The position numbers and the translations under genes are program-made. This document shows positions 1 through 9,200 of a stretch of 64,000 nt of DNA, piece after piece (the stretch's first letter is position 1; every line of letters starts with the position of its first letter). The notes under the pieces were generated by a model, which did no database searches, had not been told where the DNA came from, and saw only the letters and a program-made list of their open reading frames with translations. The stretch is from Streptomyces sp. NBC_01298. Lineage in GTDB: Bacteria; Actinomycetota; Actinomycetes; Streptomycetales; Streptomycetaceae. The stretch is from positions 5,456,001 through 5,520,000 of the forward strand of contig NZ_CP108414.1 in the NCBI RefSeq assembly GCF_035978755.1. Direction: 5' to 3'.

Positions 1-753
1 TTCTACGCCCTGTGTGGCTGGCTCAATACCCACGGGTTCCTCACGGTGCGAGGAAACCCGTGGAGCGTCCAAGTACTCATGCGGTACATGGACTCCGGTT
101 TCCCGGCCGGTCTGCTGCGTGTGCACGACCCGAAATGCGCGTGTGGGGAGAGCGGCACCTGTCCCCATCACATCTTCGCGCCCGGCGCGCACGAGGAACT
201 GATCTCGTCGGAACTGTGGCAGCAGTACCAGGACGAACGCGACAGCAGGCGCAAGATGCAACCGCGCTCCGTTAGATCTCTCTATCCGCTCACCAACCTT
301 GCCAAGTGTGATCAGTGCCGTGGCACTGCCCCGGTGGAGTCGAGGGACCGCAAGGGCCCGGACGGGCAGAAGCAACTCGTACGGGGTTACTCCTACTGCT
401 GTGGCCGACGCTCGGTGACGAGTACGCATGGGTGCCCCGGCTTCTGGGTTCGGCGGTCCGTGGTCGAGGGTGAGCTGCACGACTGGATCGTCCGCGAAGC
501 GGAGAAAATGACCGTAGGCGAGGCGAGGCTTGATCGCGCCGACTTTGAGCCCTTGATCGTCCGGCTGGCGCAGGAGTGGGGCGTGCTCTTGGACTCCGAG
601 AAGAACGCGCTGCTCAAGCGGCTCGTTCGTCGAGTTGCCTTCAGGCGGGGAGAAGGGGCGCCTGTGATCGCCAACGTGCATCCGCTGTGGGAGGCGGACC
701 CTTGGGCCGATGGTGGTGAGACGAGCAGCCGCTCGGATGGTGCCGCCGAGTAG
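1..753 (+). CDS. Large serine recombinase/integrase, C-terminal part (5' end outside window)
   Basis: The reading frame is open from base 1 and ends at TAG 751-753, so about 250 C-terminal residues are visible. The segment resembles the end of the recombinase domain followed by a zinc ribbon of large serine integrases (phiC31 type): a CDQC knuckle at codons 103-106, Cys133/Cys134 and Cys145, then a charged helical stretch expected to form the coiled coil. The resolvase-like catalytic domain with the active-site serine lies left of the window. These enzymes integrate phages and integrative elements at a single att site, so the element probably extends leftward. It stops 35 bp before exodeoxyribonuclease III, placing chromosomal DNA immediately to its right. 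Whether the protein is intact cannot be judged here. Confidence 0.8.
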   Translation, partial: FYALCGWLNTHGFLTVRGNPWSVQVLMRYMDSGFPAGLLRVHDPKCACGESGTCPHHIFAPGAHEELISSELWQQYQDERDSRRKMQPRSVRSLYPLTNLAKCDQCRGTAPVESRDRKGPDGQKQLVRGYSYCCGRRSVTSTHGCPGFWVRRSVVEGELHDWIVREAEKMTVGEARLDRADFEPLIVRLAQEWGVLLDSEKNALLKRLVRRVAFRRGEGAPVIANVHPLWEADPWADGGETSSRSDGAAE

Positions 754-788
754 GCTGTTCCCGTTTTGTGCGATGTGGGGAGCATGTC

Positions 789-1592
789 TTGATCACTGTG
801 ACGTCCGTAAACGTGAACGGAATCCGCGCCGCCGCCAAGAAGGGGTTCTCGCCCTGGCTGGCCGGGTCGGACGCCGACGTCGTCTGCCTGCAGGAAGTGC
901 GGGCCGAGGAGGGGCAGATTCCGGACGAGGTGCGGGCGCCCGAGGGGTGGCACACCGTGTTCGCGCCGGCCGCCGCCAAGGGGCGGGCCGGGGTCGCGGT
1001 GTACACGCGGCGGGAGCCGGAGCGGGTGCAGATCGGCTTCGGGAGTGACGAGTTCGACACCAGCGGGCGGTACCTGGAGATCGACCTGCCGGGTGTGACC
1101 GTCGCCAGTCTTTACCTGCCCTCCGGGGAGGCGGGGACCGAGAAGCAGGACGAGAAGTACCGGTTCATGGGGGAGTTCCTCCTGTATCTGCAGGAGCTCA
1201 AGGTGCGGGCCGCCGCGGACGGGCGCGAGGTCGTCGTCTGTGGTGACTGGAACATCTGCCACCAGGAAGCCGACCTGAAGAACTGGAAGACCAACCGGAA
1301 GAACGCCGGATTCCTGCCCGAGGAGCGCGAGTGGCTCGGGCAGGTGTACGACACCGCCGGGTACGTGGACGTGGTGCGCAGCCTGCACCCGGACACCGAG
1401 GGGCCGTACTCCTGGTGGTCCTACCGCGGGCGGGCCTTCGACAACGACGCCGGCTGGCGGATCGACCTGCAGGTGGCCACGCCGGGGCTGGCGGCCAAGG
1501 CCGTCAAGGCCTTCGTGGAGCGGGCCGAGACGCACCCCGAGCGGTGGTCCGACCACGCGCCCGTGACCGTGGTCTACGAGCTCGGCGTCTGA
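789..1592 (+). CDS. xth: Exodeoxyribonuclease III
   Basis: A 267-residue enzyme of the exonuclease-endonuclease-phosphatase fold that removes 3' blocks and cuts at abasic sites in base-excision repair. Family motifs are present in order: VNVNGIRAA at the start, CLQEVRAE with the metal-binding Glu, GDWNICHQEADLKNWK, a SWWSYRGRAFDNDAGWRID segment and the C-terminal WSDHAPV with the catalytic His. The TTG at 789 is chosen because GGGGAG lies 6 bp upstream (777-782) and gives the usual N-terminus; an upstream in-frame GTG at 768 has no such site. It lies directly right of the integrase gene, so its native promoter may have been displaced. Its last 19 bp overlap the convergent MerR gene. Confidence 0.92.
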   Translation: MITVTSVNVNGIRAAAKKGFSPWLAGSDADVVCLQEVRAEEGQIPDEVRAPEGWHTVFAPAAAKGRAGVAVYTRREPERVQIGFGSDEFDTSGRYLEIDLPGVTVASLYLPSGEAGTEKQDEKYRFMGEFLLYLQELKVRAAADGREVVVCGDWNICHQEADLKNWKTNRKNAGFLPEEREWLGQVYDTAGYVDVVRSLHPDTEGPYSWWSYRGRAFDNDAGWRIDLQVATPGLAAKAVKAFVERAETHPERWSDHAPVTVVYELGV

Positions 1593-2311
1593 CCCGACGG
1601 GGGGAGCGAGGGGCCCGGTGGGCGCAGGCGGTCCATGGACATCGTGAGTTCCGCCTCGACCACGCTCTTGGCCAGGGGGCGCAGGCGCGGGACGGCTTCC
1701 TCCGAGATGTGGACGGAGATGAGCTCCGTGAACAGGGCCGCCATCGCGTCCGTGTGCGCGCGGACCCGGCGGCCCGCCTCCAGGACGGCCGAGAGCGGTA
1801 CGCCCTCGCGGACCAGCGCCGAGGAGACGTCCAGGAGCCGGCGGCTGACGTGGACGATCTCCTCGCCGTCGGTGGCGAGGTAGCCGAGGTCGAGCGAGGC
1901 CGCCAGGTTCTCCGGGGTGACCTCGCCCTCGAAGTAGTCGGCGAGGGCCTCGGGCGTGAGGCGGACCGGGGTCTCCTCCGACCAGCCGATGCCGAGCAGC
2001 TCACCCAGTTGGCCCACGTCGCGGCCGTTCTCGAAGGCGACCGTCAGCTCGGCTATCCCGCCGAGGGTGTGGCCGCGCTCCAGCAGGGCGGCGATGGTGC
2101 GCAGCCGGGACAGGTGGTGGTCGTCGTACCAGGCGATGCGGCCCTCGCGGCGGGGCGGCGGCAGGAGCTTGCGCTCACGGTAGAAGCGCAGGGTGCGTAC
2201 GGGGATGCCGGCGGCCTCGGCCAGCTCTTCCGTGCGGTATTCGCGCACTGTGGTCCTTGCTGCTGTGGCGTGGGTGGGTGGCGCCGCGTCCTGCGTCGCA
2301 TTGTGCGGCAC
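1574..2311 (-). CDS. MerR family transcriptional regulator
   Basis: A 245-residue regulator. A MerR winged helix occupies roughly residues 24-95: EYRTEELAEAAGIPVRTLRFY is the helix-turn-helix and RERKLLPPPRREGRIAWYDD the wing, followed by the LRTIAALLERGHTLGGI helix. The remainder is a helical effector domain with no cysteine pattern of metal-sensing MerR proteins, so a small organic ligand is more likely. The GTG at 2309-2311 is the longest start; an internal GTG at VREYR is possible. The gene is divergent from the monooxygenase operon, with about 145 bp between them, so control of that operon is plausible. It converges on xth with a 19-bp overlap. Confidence 0.85.
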   Translation of the reverse strand: MPHNATQDAAPPTHATAARTTVREYRTEELAEAAGIPVRTLRFYRERKLLPPPRREGRIAWYDDHHLSRLRTIAALLERGHTLGGIAELTVAFENGRDVGQLGELLGIGWSEETPVRLTPEALADYFEGEVTPENLAASLDLGYLATDGEEIVHVSRRLLDVSSALVREGVPLSAVLEAGRRVRAHTDAMAALFTELISVHISEEAVPRLRPLAKSVVEAELTMSMDRLRPPGPSLPPSGQTPSS

Positions 2312-2395
2312 GTGGGCAGCCTAGGGCGTACTCCCGGTAACTTTCCCGGCGCGACCCCTACCCATGAGTACGGAGCTGCTCTACTCTCCCGATTG

Positions 2396-2413
2396 TGCCA
2401 GTGATTGCTGGCA
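2396..2413. promoter_or_regulatory. Inverted repeat, candidate operator
   Basis: TGCCAG-N6-CTGGCA is a perfect 6-bp inverted repeat in the intergenic region between the divergent MerR gene and the monooxygenase operon, 43 bp before the preferred monooxygenase start. A regulator-binding role is inferred from position only; no matching promoter hexamers are convincing. Confidence 0.35.
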
Positions 2414-2456
2414 GCATCTGAATGGGCGTTGGCATCGGCATCCGAAGGTGGCTGGC

Positions 2457-4028
2457 ATGGGCGTGGGCGGTGGCATGGACGGGCGCGTGCAGGAACGAGA
2501 GCAGGAACGCGAGCACGTACGCGTGGCGGTGATCGGCTCCGGGTTCGGCGGGCTGGGCGCCGCGGTGCGGCTGCGGCGCGAGGGGATCACGGACTTCGTC
2601 GTCCTGGAGCGCGCCGACTCCGTCGGCGGCACCTGGCGGGACAACAACTACCCCGGGTGCGCCTGCGACGTGCCCTCCCATCTGTACTCCTTCTCCTTCG
2701 CCCCCAATCCCGACTGGCCCCGCACCTTCTCCGGCCAGCCCGCGATCAGGGAGTACCTGGAGCACGTGGCCGACACCTTCGGGCTGCGCCGCCACATCCG
2801 GCTGAACCACGAGGTCCGGATGATGCGCTGGGACGCGGACGGGATGCGGTGGGAGATCGAGACCGCGGGCGGCGACTTCACCGCCGACGTGGTCGTCTCC
2901 GCCACCGGGCCGCTGTCGGACCCGAAGATGCCGGAGATACCCGGACTCGCCGGCTTCCCCGGCAAGGTCTTCCACTCGGCCCGCTGGGACCACGAGTACG
3001 ACCTGCGCGGCAAGCGCGTCGCCATGATCGGTACGGGTGCCTCCGCCATCCAGATCGTGCCCGCGATCGCCCCCGAGGTGGAGCGCCTCACCCTCTTCCA
3101 GCGCACCCCGCCGTGGGTGATGCCGCGCACCGACCGGGCGATCACCTCGGTGGAGCGCTGGCTGCACCGCCAGCTCCCCTTCACCCGGGCGGCCCGCCGC
3201 GGGCTGCTGTGGGGGATACGCGAGCTCCAGGTCAGCGCCTTCACCAAGCGGCCGAACCAGCTCGGGCTGATCGAGTCCCTGGCCAAGGCCAACATGGCGC
3301 GCTCGATCAAGGACCCGGCGCTGCGGGCCAAGCTGACGCCCTCGTACCGCATCGGCTGCAAGCGGATCCTGCTGTCGAGCGAGTACTACCCGGCGCTGGC
3401 CCGTCCCAACGTGGACCTCGTGGCCTCCGGGCTCAAGGAGATCCGGGGTTCGGTGCTGGTGGCGGCCGACGGGACCGAGACCGAGGTCGACGCGATCGTC
3501 TTCGGCACCGGCTTCCACGTCACGGACATGCCGATCGCCGACAGGGTGGTGGGCGTGGACGGCAAGACCCTCGCGGAGGTCTGGAAGGACGGGATGCAGT
3601 CCCTGCGCGGGGCCACCGCGGCGGGCTTCCCGAACTGGATGACGATCATCGGTCCGAACACCGGGCTCGGGAACAGCTCGATGATCCTGATGATCGAGTC
3701 GCAGCTGAACTACATGGCGGACTACATGCGCCAGCTTGGTGTCCTGGGCGGCAAGGTCGCCCTCGCCGCACGGCCGTCCGCCGTGAACGCCTGGAACCGG
3801 CAGGTCCAGACCCGGATGGAGCGGACGGTGTGGAACACCGGCGGCTGCACCAGCTGGTACCTCGACGCGCAGGGCCGCAACACCACGGTCTGGCCGGGCA
3901 CCACCGGGGAGTTCCGCAAGGAGACCCTGGGCGTGGACCTCGGCGAGTACGAGGTCGTACGGGGCCGCGAGCGCGAGCGGGTCCCGGCGGCCGGTGGGGC
4001 CGAAGCGGTGCGGGAGGGGGCCGCGTGA
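2457..4028 (+). CDS. Flavin-containing (Baeyer-Villiger type) monooxygenase
   Basis: A 523-residue FAD/NADPH enzyme expected to insert oxygen next to a ketone or to oxygenate soft nucleophiles. Visible signatures: an N-terminal FAD Rossmann motif VIGSGFGGLGAA near residue 26, GGTWRDNNYPGCACD near residue 57, the Baeyer-Villiger fingerprint FPGKVFHSARWD near residue 167, and a second NADPH Rossmann motif IGTGASAIQIVP near residue 192. The ATG at 2457 is preferred because GAAGGTGG lies 5 bp upstream; an ATG at 2364 would put an inverted repeat inside the gene. Its stop overlaps the GTG of the hydrolase by 4 bp. The gene order monooxygenase-hydrolase-SDR resembles the mycobacterial mymA-lipR-sadH group. 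Confidence 0.9.
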   Translation: MGVGGGMDGRVQEREQEREHVRVAVIGSGFGGLGAAVRLRREGITDFVVLERADSVGGTWRDNNYPGCACDVPSHLYSFSFAPNPDWPRTFSGQPAIREYLEHVADTFGLRRHIRLNHEVRMMRWDADGMRWEIETAGGDFTADVVVSATGPLSDPKMPEIPGLAGFPGKVFHSARWDHEYDLRGKRVAMIGTGASAIQIVPAIAPEVERLTLFQRTPPWVMPRTDRAITSVERWLHRQLPFTRAARRGLLWGIRELQVSAFTKRPNQLGLIESLAKANMARSIKDPALRAKLTPSYRIGCKRILLSSEYYPALARPNVDLVASGLKEIRGSVLVAADGTETEVDAIVFGTGFHVTDMPIADRVVGVDGKTLAEVWKDGMQSLRGATAAGFPNWMTIIGPNTGLGNSSMILMIESQLNYMADYMRQLGVLGGKVALAARPSAVNAWNRQVQTRMERTVWNTGGCTSWYLDAQGRNTTVWPGTTGEFRKETLGVDLGEYEVVRGRERERVPAAGGAEAVREGAA

Positions 4029-5047
4029 GCCGCCTGACGCACGTGACCGCCGGGCCGTACGCCCCGCCGGCGGCCCGCCGGGAGCTGGTCGCCACCTCCG
4101 CCGACGGTGCGCGCCTGCACGTCGAGGTGCACGGCGAGGACGGGGCCCCGGCCATCGTGCTCGCACACGGCTGGACCTGTTCCACCGCCTTCTGGGCCGC
4201 GCAGATACGGGCCCTGTCCGGCGAGCACCGGGTCATCGCCTACGACCAGCGGGGCCACGGCCGCAGCCCCGCCGGTGTCCGCTCCGGCTACGGCACCGAG
4301 GCCCTCGCCGACGACCTCGTCGCGGTCCTGGGAGCCACCCTCGCCCCCGGCGAGAAGGCCGTCGTCGCCGGCCACTCCATGGGCGGGATGACGGTCATGG
4401 CCGCCGCCGCCCGGCCGGAGTTCGCCGAACACGCCGCGGCGGCGCTGCTGTGCAGCACGGGCAGCGGCCGGCTGGTCGAGGAGGCGCAGGTCCTGCCGTG
4501 GCGGGCCGGCCGCGCGAGGACCCGTATCACCGGGGCGGTCCTGGGATCCCGGGCCCCGCTCGGGCCCGTGACCCCCGTCGCCCGCAAGGTGCTGAAGTAC
4601 GCCACGATGGGCCCCGGCTCCGCGCCCGACAAGGTCGAGGCCTGCGCGCGGATCGTGCACGCCTGCCCCACCCCGGTGCGGCACGCCTGGTCCGGGGTGC
4701 TGGCCGCCCTGGACCTCGACGCGCGGCTGGCCGCGCTCACCGTGCCCACCGCCGTCATCGGCGGCAAGAGCGACCGGCTGACGCCGATCGTGCACGCCCG
4801 GGGGCTGGCGGCCGCGCTGCCGAACTGCGTGGGCCTCACCGAGCTGACCGGAGTCGGGCACATGAGCCCGATCGAGGCCCCGGAGGCCGTCACCGCCGCC
4901 GTGCGCGAGCTCGCCGAGGCGTATCTCGGACGCTCCGCCGTCCGCCGCTCCGGCAGCGGCAGCGCCGGCGGCAGCGACATCGACATCGACATCGACATCG
5001 ACACCGACATCGACACCGACCGTCCCGCGAAGGAGAAGACCGCGTGA
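4025..5047 (+). CDS. Alpha/beta hydrolase
   Basis: A 340-residue alpha/beta-hydrolase. HGWTC is the oxyanion-hole region, DQRGHGRS follows, and GHSMGG near residues 116-121 is the nucleophile elbow with the catalytic Ser. GKSDRLTP supplies the likely acid and GVGHMSP the His. In context it may open the ester or lactone made by the upstream monooxygenase. The GTG start overlaps the previous stop (GTGA), and its own stop overlaps the SDR start in the same way, so the three are translationally coupled. The C-terminus is odd: after the fold ends the protein carries a Ser/Gly stretch and an Asp-Ile/Asp-Thr repeat coded by a hexanucleotide tandem repeat. Confidence 0.9.
   Translation: MSRLTHVTAGPYAPPAARRELVATSADGARLHVEVHGEDGAPAIVLAHGWTCSTAFWAAQIRALSGEHRVIAYDQRGHGRSPAGVRSGYGTEALADDLVAVLGATLAPGEKAVVAGHSMGGMTVMAAAARPEFAEHAAAALLCSTGSGRLVEEAQVLPWRAGRARTRITGAVLGSRAPLGPVTPVARKVLKYATMGPGSAPDKVEACARIVHACPTPVRHAWSGVLAALDLDARLAALTVPTAVIGGKSDRLTPIVHARGLAAALPNCVGLTELTGVGHMSPIEAPEAVTAAVRELAEAYLGRSAVRRSGSGSAGGSDIDIDIDIDTDIDTDRPAKEKTA
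4976..5020 (+). repeat. Hexanucleotide tandem repeat in hydrolase 3' end
   Basis: Seven and a half units of GACATC/GACACC encode a DIDIDIDIDTDIDTD tail. The first four units are identical, which suggests recent slippage expansion. The length is a multiple of three, so frame is kept. Confidence 0.9.
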
Positions 5048-5928
5048 GTGCCCGTAAGAGTCTGGAAGGCCAGGTCGCCGTCGTCACGGGGGCCGCGCGC
5101 GGGGTCGGCGAACTGCTCGCCCGCAAACTGTCCGCCCGCGGCGCGAAGGTGGCCCTCGTGGGCCTGGAGCCCGAGGCCCTCAAGGAGGTCTCCGCGCGGC
5201 TGCACACCGACAGCGACCACTGGTACGCCGACGTCACCGACCACGTGGCCATGGCCCGGGTCGCGCAGGAGGTCAAGCAGCGCTTCGGCAAGGTGGACAT
5301 AGTCGTCGCCAACGCCGGAGTCGCCTCCGGCGGGCCCTTCGCCGACTCCGACCCCGACGCCTGGCGCCGGGTCATCGAGGTCAACCTCATCGGCGGCGCC
5401 GTCACCGCCCGTGCCTTCCTGCCCGTCCTGATGGAGAGCCGCGGGTACTTCCTGCAGATCGCCTCCCTCGCGGCGATCACCCCGGCGCCGATGATGACCG
5501 CCTACTGCGCCTCCAAGTCCGGGGTCGAGGCCTTCGCGCACTGCCTGCGCTCGGAGGTCGGCTACAAGGGGGTCAAGGTGGGCGTCGGCTACCTGTCCTG
5601 GACCGACACCGACATGGTCCGCGGCGCCGACCAGGACGAGGTCATGCGGGAGCTGCGCCAGCGGCTGCCGTGGCCGTCGAACCAGACGTACCCGCTGGGG
5701 CCGGCCGTCGACCGGATCGTCGCGGGCATCGAGCGGCGCTCCGCGCACGTGTACGCGCAGTGGTGGCTGCGGGGCATGCAGGGGGTCCGCGGGTACCTGC
5801 CCGGGATCATCTCGGCAGTCGGACAGCGCGAGATGAAGCGGTTCGAACCGCGACTGGCCAGTGTCTCCAAGGGGCTTGTGGGGGCCGGCGGGGCCGCGGA
5901 CGAGCAGGAGCGCAGCCAGAACCGCTGA
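5044..5928 (+). CDS. SDR family NAD(P)-dependent oxidoreductase
   Basis: A 294-residue short-chain dehydrogenase. TGAARGVG near residues 15-22 is the dinucleotide-binding glycine motif, NAG follows beta-4, and the catalytic triad is the Ser of IASLAA with YCASK near residue 154. The C-terminal extension of about 40 residues is longer than minimal SDRs and ends basic and polar. It starts with GTG overlapping the hydrolase stop by 4 bp and closes the operon. With its neighbours it could make or consume the carbonyl acted on by the monooxygenase, as proposed for SadH-like SDRs; the substrate is not identifiable. Confidence 0.9.
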   Translation: MSARKSLEGQVAVVTGAARGVGELLARKLSARGAKVALVGLEPEALKEVSARLHTDSDHWYADVTDHVAMARVAQEVKQRFGKVDIVVANAGVASGGPFADSDPDAWRRVIEVNLIGGAVTARAFLPVLMESRGYFLQIASLAAITPAPMMTAYCASKSGVEAFAHCLRSEVGYKGVKVGVGYLSWTDTDMVRGADQDEVMRELRQRLPWPSNQTYPLGPAVDRIVAGIERRSAHVYAQWWLRGMQGVRGYLPGIISAVGQREMKRFEPRLASVSKGLVGAGGAADEQERSQNR

Positions 5929-6006
5929 CCGGAATGCGCTGAATGTCCACCTGGGTGAGACTGGTCGGGTTCCCCTTACCGAACACCGCTACAGGAGTGA
6001 GGACAC

Positions 6007-6174
6007 ATGGGCATCAAGGACCAGTTCCAGGACAAGGCCAGGGAACTCGCGGAGCGGGCGAAGGCCTCCGGCCAGCAGGACGAGGTGTCCGAGCGCGCCT
6101 CGGAGGCCGTCGACCAGGCCAAGGGCAGGGCCCGCGACACGTTCGACGGGACCGCCGAGAATTTCGAGAAGTAG
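6007..6174 (+). CDS. Small highly charged helical protein (CsbD / MT0933-antitoxin-like)
   Basis: A 55-residue protein beginning MGIKDQFQDKARELAERAKA and ending in ENFEK, amphipathic and rich in Lys, Glu, Ala and Asp with no Cys or Trp. It resembles the small CsbD-like or MT0933-type proteins found in actinobacteria, whose function is poorly defined. AGGAG at 5993-5997 sits 9 bp before the ATG. It stands alone between the SDR operon and the convergent tricorn gene. Its stop codon lies in the first unit of a five-fold 10-bp tandem repeat, followed directly by a strong terminator. The family assignment is by composition and length only. Confidence 0.7.
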   Translation: MGIKDQFQDKARELAERAKASGQQDEVSERASEAVDQAKGRARDTFDGTAENFEK

Positions 6175-6220
6175 CGACACGTAGCGACACGTAGCGACAC
6201 GTAGCGACACGTAGCGACAC
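6171..6220 (+). repeat. Five perfect copies of a 10-bp tandem repeat
   Basis: GTAGCGACAC occurs five times head to tail without a mismatch. The first copy contains the stop codon of the small protein gene and the last copy ends 2 bp before the terminator stem. Confidence 0.95.
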
Positions 6221-6222
6221 GT

Positions 6223-6264
6223 ACTGAGGGGTGCGACCCGCCGTCCCGGGTCGCACCCCTCAGT
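6223..6264. terminator. Bidirectional hairpin terminator
   Basis: A perfect 17-bp stem (ACTGAGGGGTGCGACCC and its complement) closes an 8-nt loop. It lies between two convergent genes and should end transcription from both sides. There is no U-tract, as is common in Streptomyces. Confidence 0.9.
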
Positions 6265-6278
6265 CATGCCCTACGGGA

Positions 6279-9200
6279 TCACCCCCGCGGCGGCAGCCGC
6301 GGCCGGCGCCGGTCCGGTACGTCCGTGTAGCCGGGCGGCACCGCCGCCGGGTCCTGTTCCAGCAGCTCCAGCGCCAGGTGCACGGCGTCGTCGAGCTGCG
6401 CGTGCCGCCCCTCCGCCCAGTCGAGCGGGGTGCGCAGGATCGGCAGGTCGGGCTCCACGCCCTGGTTCTCCACGGACCAGCCGTACTCGGGGAACCAGGC
6501 CGCGTTCATCGGCACCGTGATCACCGTGCCGTCGCCGAGGGTGTGCCGGCCGGTCATGCCGACCACCCCGCCCCAGGTGCGCTGGCCGACGACCGGGCCG
6601 AGCCCCAGGAGCTTGAAGGCGGCGGTGATCATGTCCCCGTCGGAGGAGGTCGCCTCGTCGGCCAGGGCCACGATCGGGCCCCGGGGCGCGTTGGAGGCGT
6701 AGGAGACGGGCTGCGCGCCCCGGGTCAGGTCCCAGCCGAGGATCGAGCGGGTCAGCTTCTCCACCACCAGCTCGCTGATGTGCCCGCCGGCGTTGCCGCG
6801 TACGTCCACGAGCAGGGCCGGCTTGGACATCTCGGCGCGCAGGTCGCGGTTGAACTGCGCCCAGCCCGAGCCGCCCATGTCGGGGATGTGCAGGTAGCCG
6901 CACTTGCCGTCGCTGATCTCCCGGACCACGGCGCGGCGTTTGGCCACCCAGTCCTGGTAGCGCAGCGGCCGTTCGTCGATCAGCGGGACGACCGCGACCC
7001 GGCGCGAGCGGCCCTGCCCCTCGGCGGGCTCGAAGGTGAGCTCCACGGTGGTGCCGCCGGCCGCCGAGAGCAGCGGGTAGGGCCCGGTGACCGGGTCCAC
7101 CGGGCGGCCGTCGACGTGGGTGAGGACCGCTCCCTCGCGGATGCCCGTGCCCGCGAGCGGGGAGCGGGCCTTGGAGTCGGAGGACTCGCCGGGCAGGATC
7201 CGGCCGACGACCCAGGACCCGTCGCGGGGGAAGAGGTTGGCGCCGAGCAGGCCGATGGCCCGCTGGTAGTGCGGGGGGCCTTCGTTGCGGCGGGCCGGGG
7301 ACACGTACGCGTGCGAGGTGCCGAGTTCGCCGAGGACCTCCCGCATCAGGTCGGCGAACTCGTCGGGGGAGGCCACCCGTTCGACCAGGAAGCGGTACTG
7401 GCGCAGCACCCCGTCCCAGTCGATGCCGCACATCTTCGGCTCCCAGAAGTAGGCGCGGATCAGCCGCCCCGCCTCCTCGAAGGCCTGGCGCCACTCGGCC
7501 GCCGGGTCCACCTCGTGCAGGATGCGCCGCAGGTCCAGGTAGACGGTGGAGTCGGAGTCGCCGGACTCCGTCGCCGGGACGGCGCGCAGGTCGCCGTCGT
7601 CGTTGACCACGAGCCGGGTGCCGTCGCCGCTGACCGCGAACCAGTCCAGCCCGGAGGCCAGCTCCGTCTTGCGGGCCTTGGTGAGGTCGAAGTACTCCAG
7701 GGTGGGCTTGCCGCTGGTGTCGGCCGGATTGGCGAAGGTCTCGCCGAGCGCGCCCGAGATCGGCCAGCGCAGCCACACCAGCCCGCCGCCGCTCACCGGG
7801 TAGAGGGCCGAGTACTTGGAGGCCGACACCGGGAAGGGCGTGACCCGGCTCTCCAGGCCCTCCACCTCCACGGTGACCGCGCCGTCGCCGGACTCCGAGT
7901 CCCCCTCGACCGGGTCGAGTCCGCCCGCCGCGGGGCGGCCGTCGGGGGAGAAGGCGAAGGGGGAGGGGGTGGCCGAGGACAGCGGCACCAGGTAGGGGCG
8001 GCAGCCCAGCGGGAAGGACAGGTCGCCGGTGTGGACGTCGTAGACGGGGTCGAAACCGCGCCAGGACAGGAAGGCGAGGTAGCGCCCGTCCCGGGTGAAG
8101 ACCGGGCTCTCGTCCTCGAAGCGGCCGTTGGTGACGTCGATGACCGTGTGCGCGCCGGGTCCGGAGATCCGGGCCATCTTGATCTGGCGCAGCGAGCGGC
8201 CGATGCCGGGGTGGGACCAGGTCAGCCAGTCCCCGTCGGGGGAGAAGGCGAGGTCGGTGACGGGCCCGTTCTCGGACCGGATCAGCTCGCTGGCCTCCCC
8301 GTTGGACTCCTCCGTGGCGTCGATGAGCAGCAGCCGCCCGTCGTTGGAGGCGATCGCGAGCCGCTCCCCGTCCGGATCGGAGAGCAGCTCCAGTACCCGG
8401 CCCACCGCGCCGGAGGCGAGCCGGCGGGGCTCGCGGTCGCCCGAGGCGCGGGGCAGGTAGGCGATCTCGATCGCGTCCTCGCCCTCGGCGTCGGTCACGT
8501 ACGCCACCTGCCCGCCGCTGCCGAGCATCTCGGGCAGCCGGACCCGTACGCCCGGGGTGTCGGCGATGGTGCGGGCGGGCCCGTCGCGGTGCGTGAGCCA
8601 GTACAGGCTGCCGCGCACGACGACGGCGCTGGCCCGCCCGGTGGCGTCCACGGAGAGGGAGTCGACGTGGCTGGCGGCCGGGACCTGGTAGCTGCGGCGG
8701 CCCGCTCGGGGGCCGCCGAGGCGGACCTCCAGCTTGCGCGGGGTGGCGCCGGGGGCCAGCGACTCCACGATCCACAGGTCGCCGGCGCACTGGTAGACGA
8801 TCCGGGAGCCGTCGCTGGAGGCGTGCCGGGCGTAGAAGTCCTCGTGGTCGGTGTGCCGGCGCAGGTCCGTGCCGTCGGGCAGGCAGGAGTAGACGTTGCC
8901 GATGCCCTCGTGGTCGGAGAGGAAGGCGATCCGGCCGTCCACGAACATCGGGGAGTCCAGGTGGCCTTCGACGCCCTCCAGCAGCCGCTCGCCGTGCAGC
9001 CACAGCCGGCCGGTGGCGCCGCCGCGGTAGCGCTTCCACGCGGCGGGCTCGTGCGGGGGCTTGCCGGTCAGCAGCAGGGTGCGCCGCTCGGCCGGCTCCT
9101 CCGCGCCCCCGTCACGGTGTGGGGCCTCGTCGTGGACGGCGATGTCGGAGACGGGCCCCCAGGGGAGCCGGCCGCCGGGGCTGCCGTCGGTGGGGAGGGT

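Noticed and set aside
2358..4166. 602-codon frame on the minus strand opposite the monooxygenase
   Set aside because: Low-complexity Arg/Gly/His-rich translation without motifs; the plus-strand gene has all flavoprotein signatures.
6171..6220. CRISPR-like array
   Set aside because: Repeats are 10 bp with no spacers and there are no cas genes; it is a simple tandem repeat. No CRISPR array was seen in the window.
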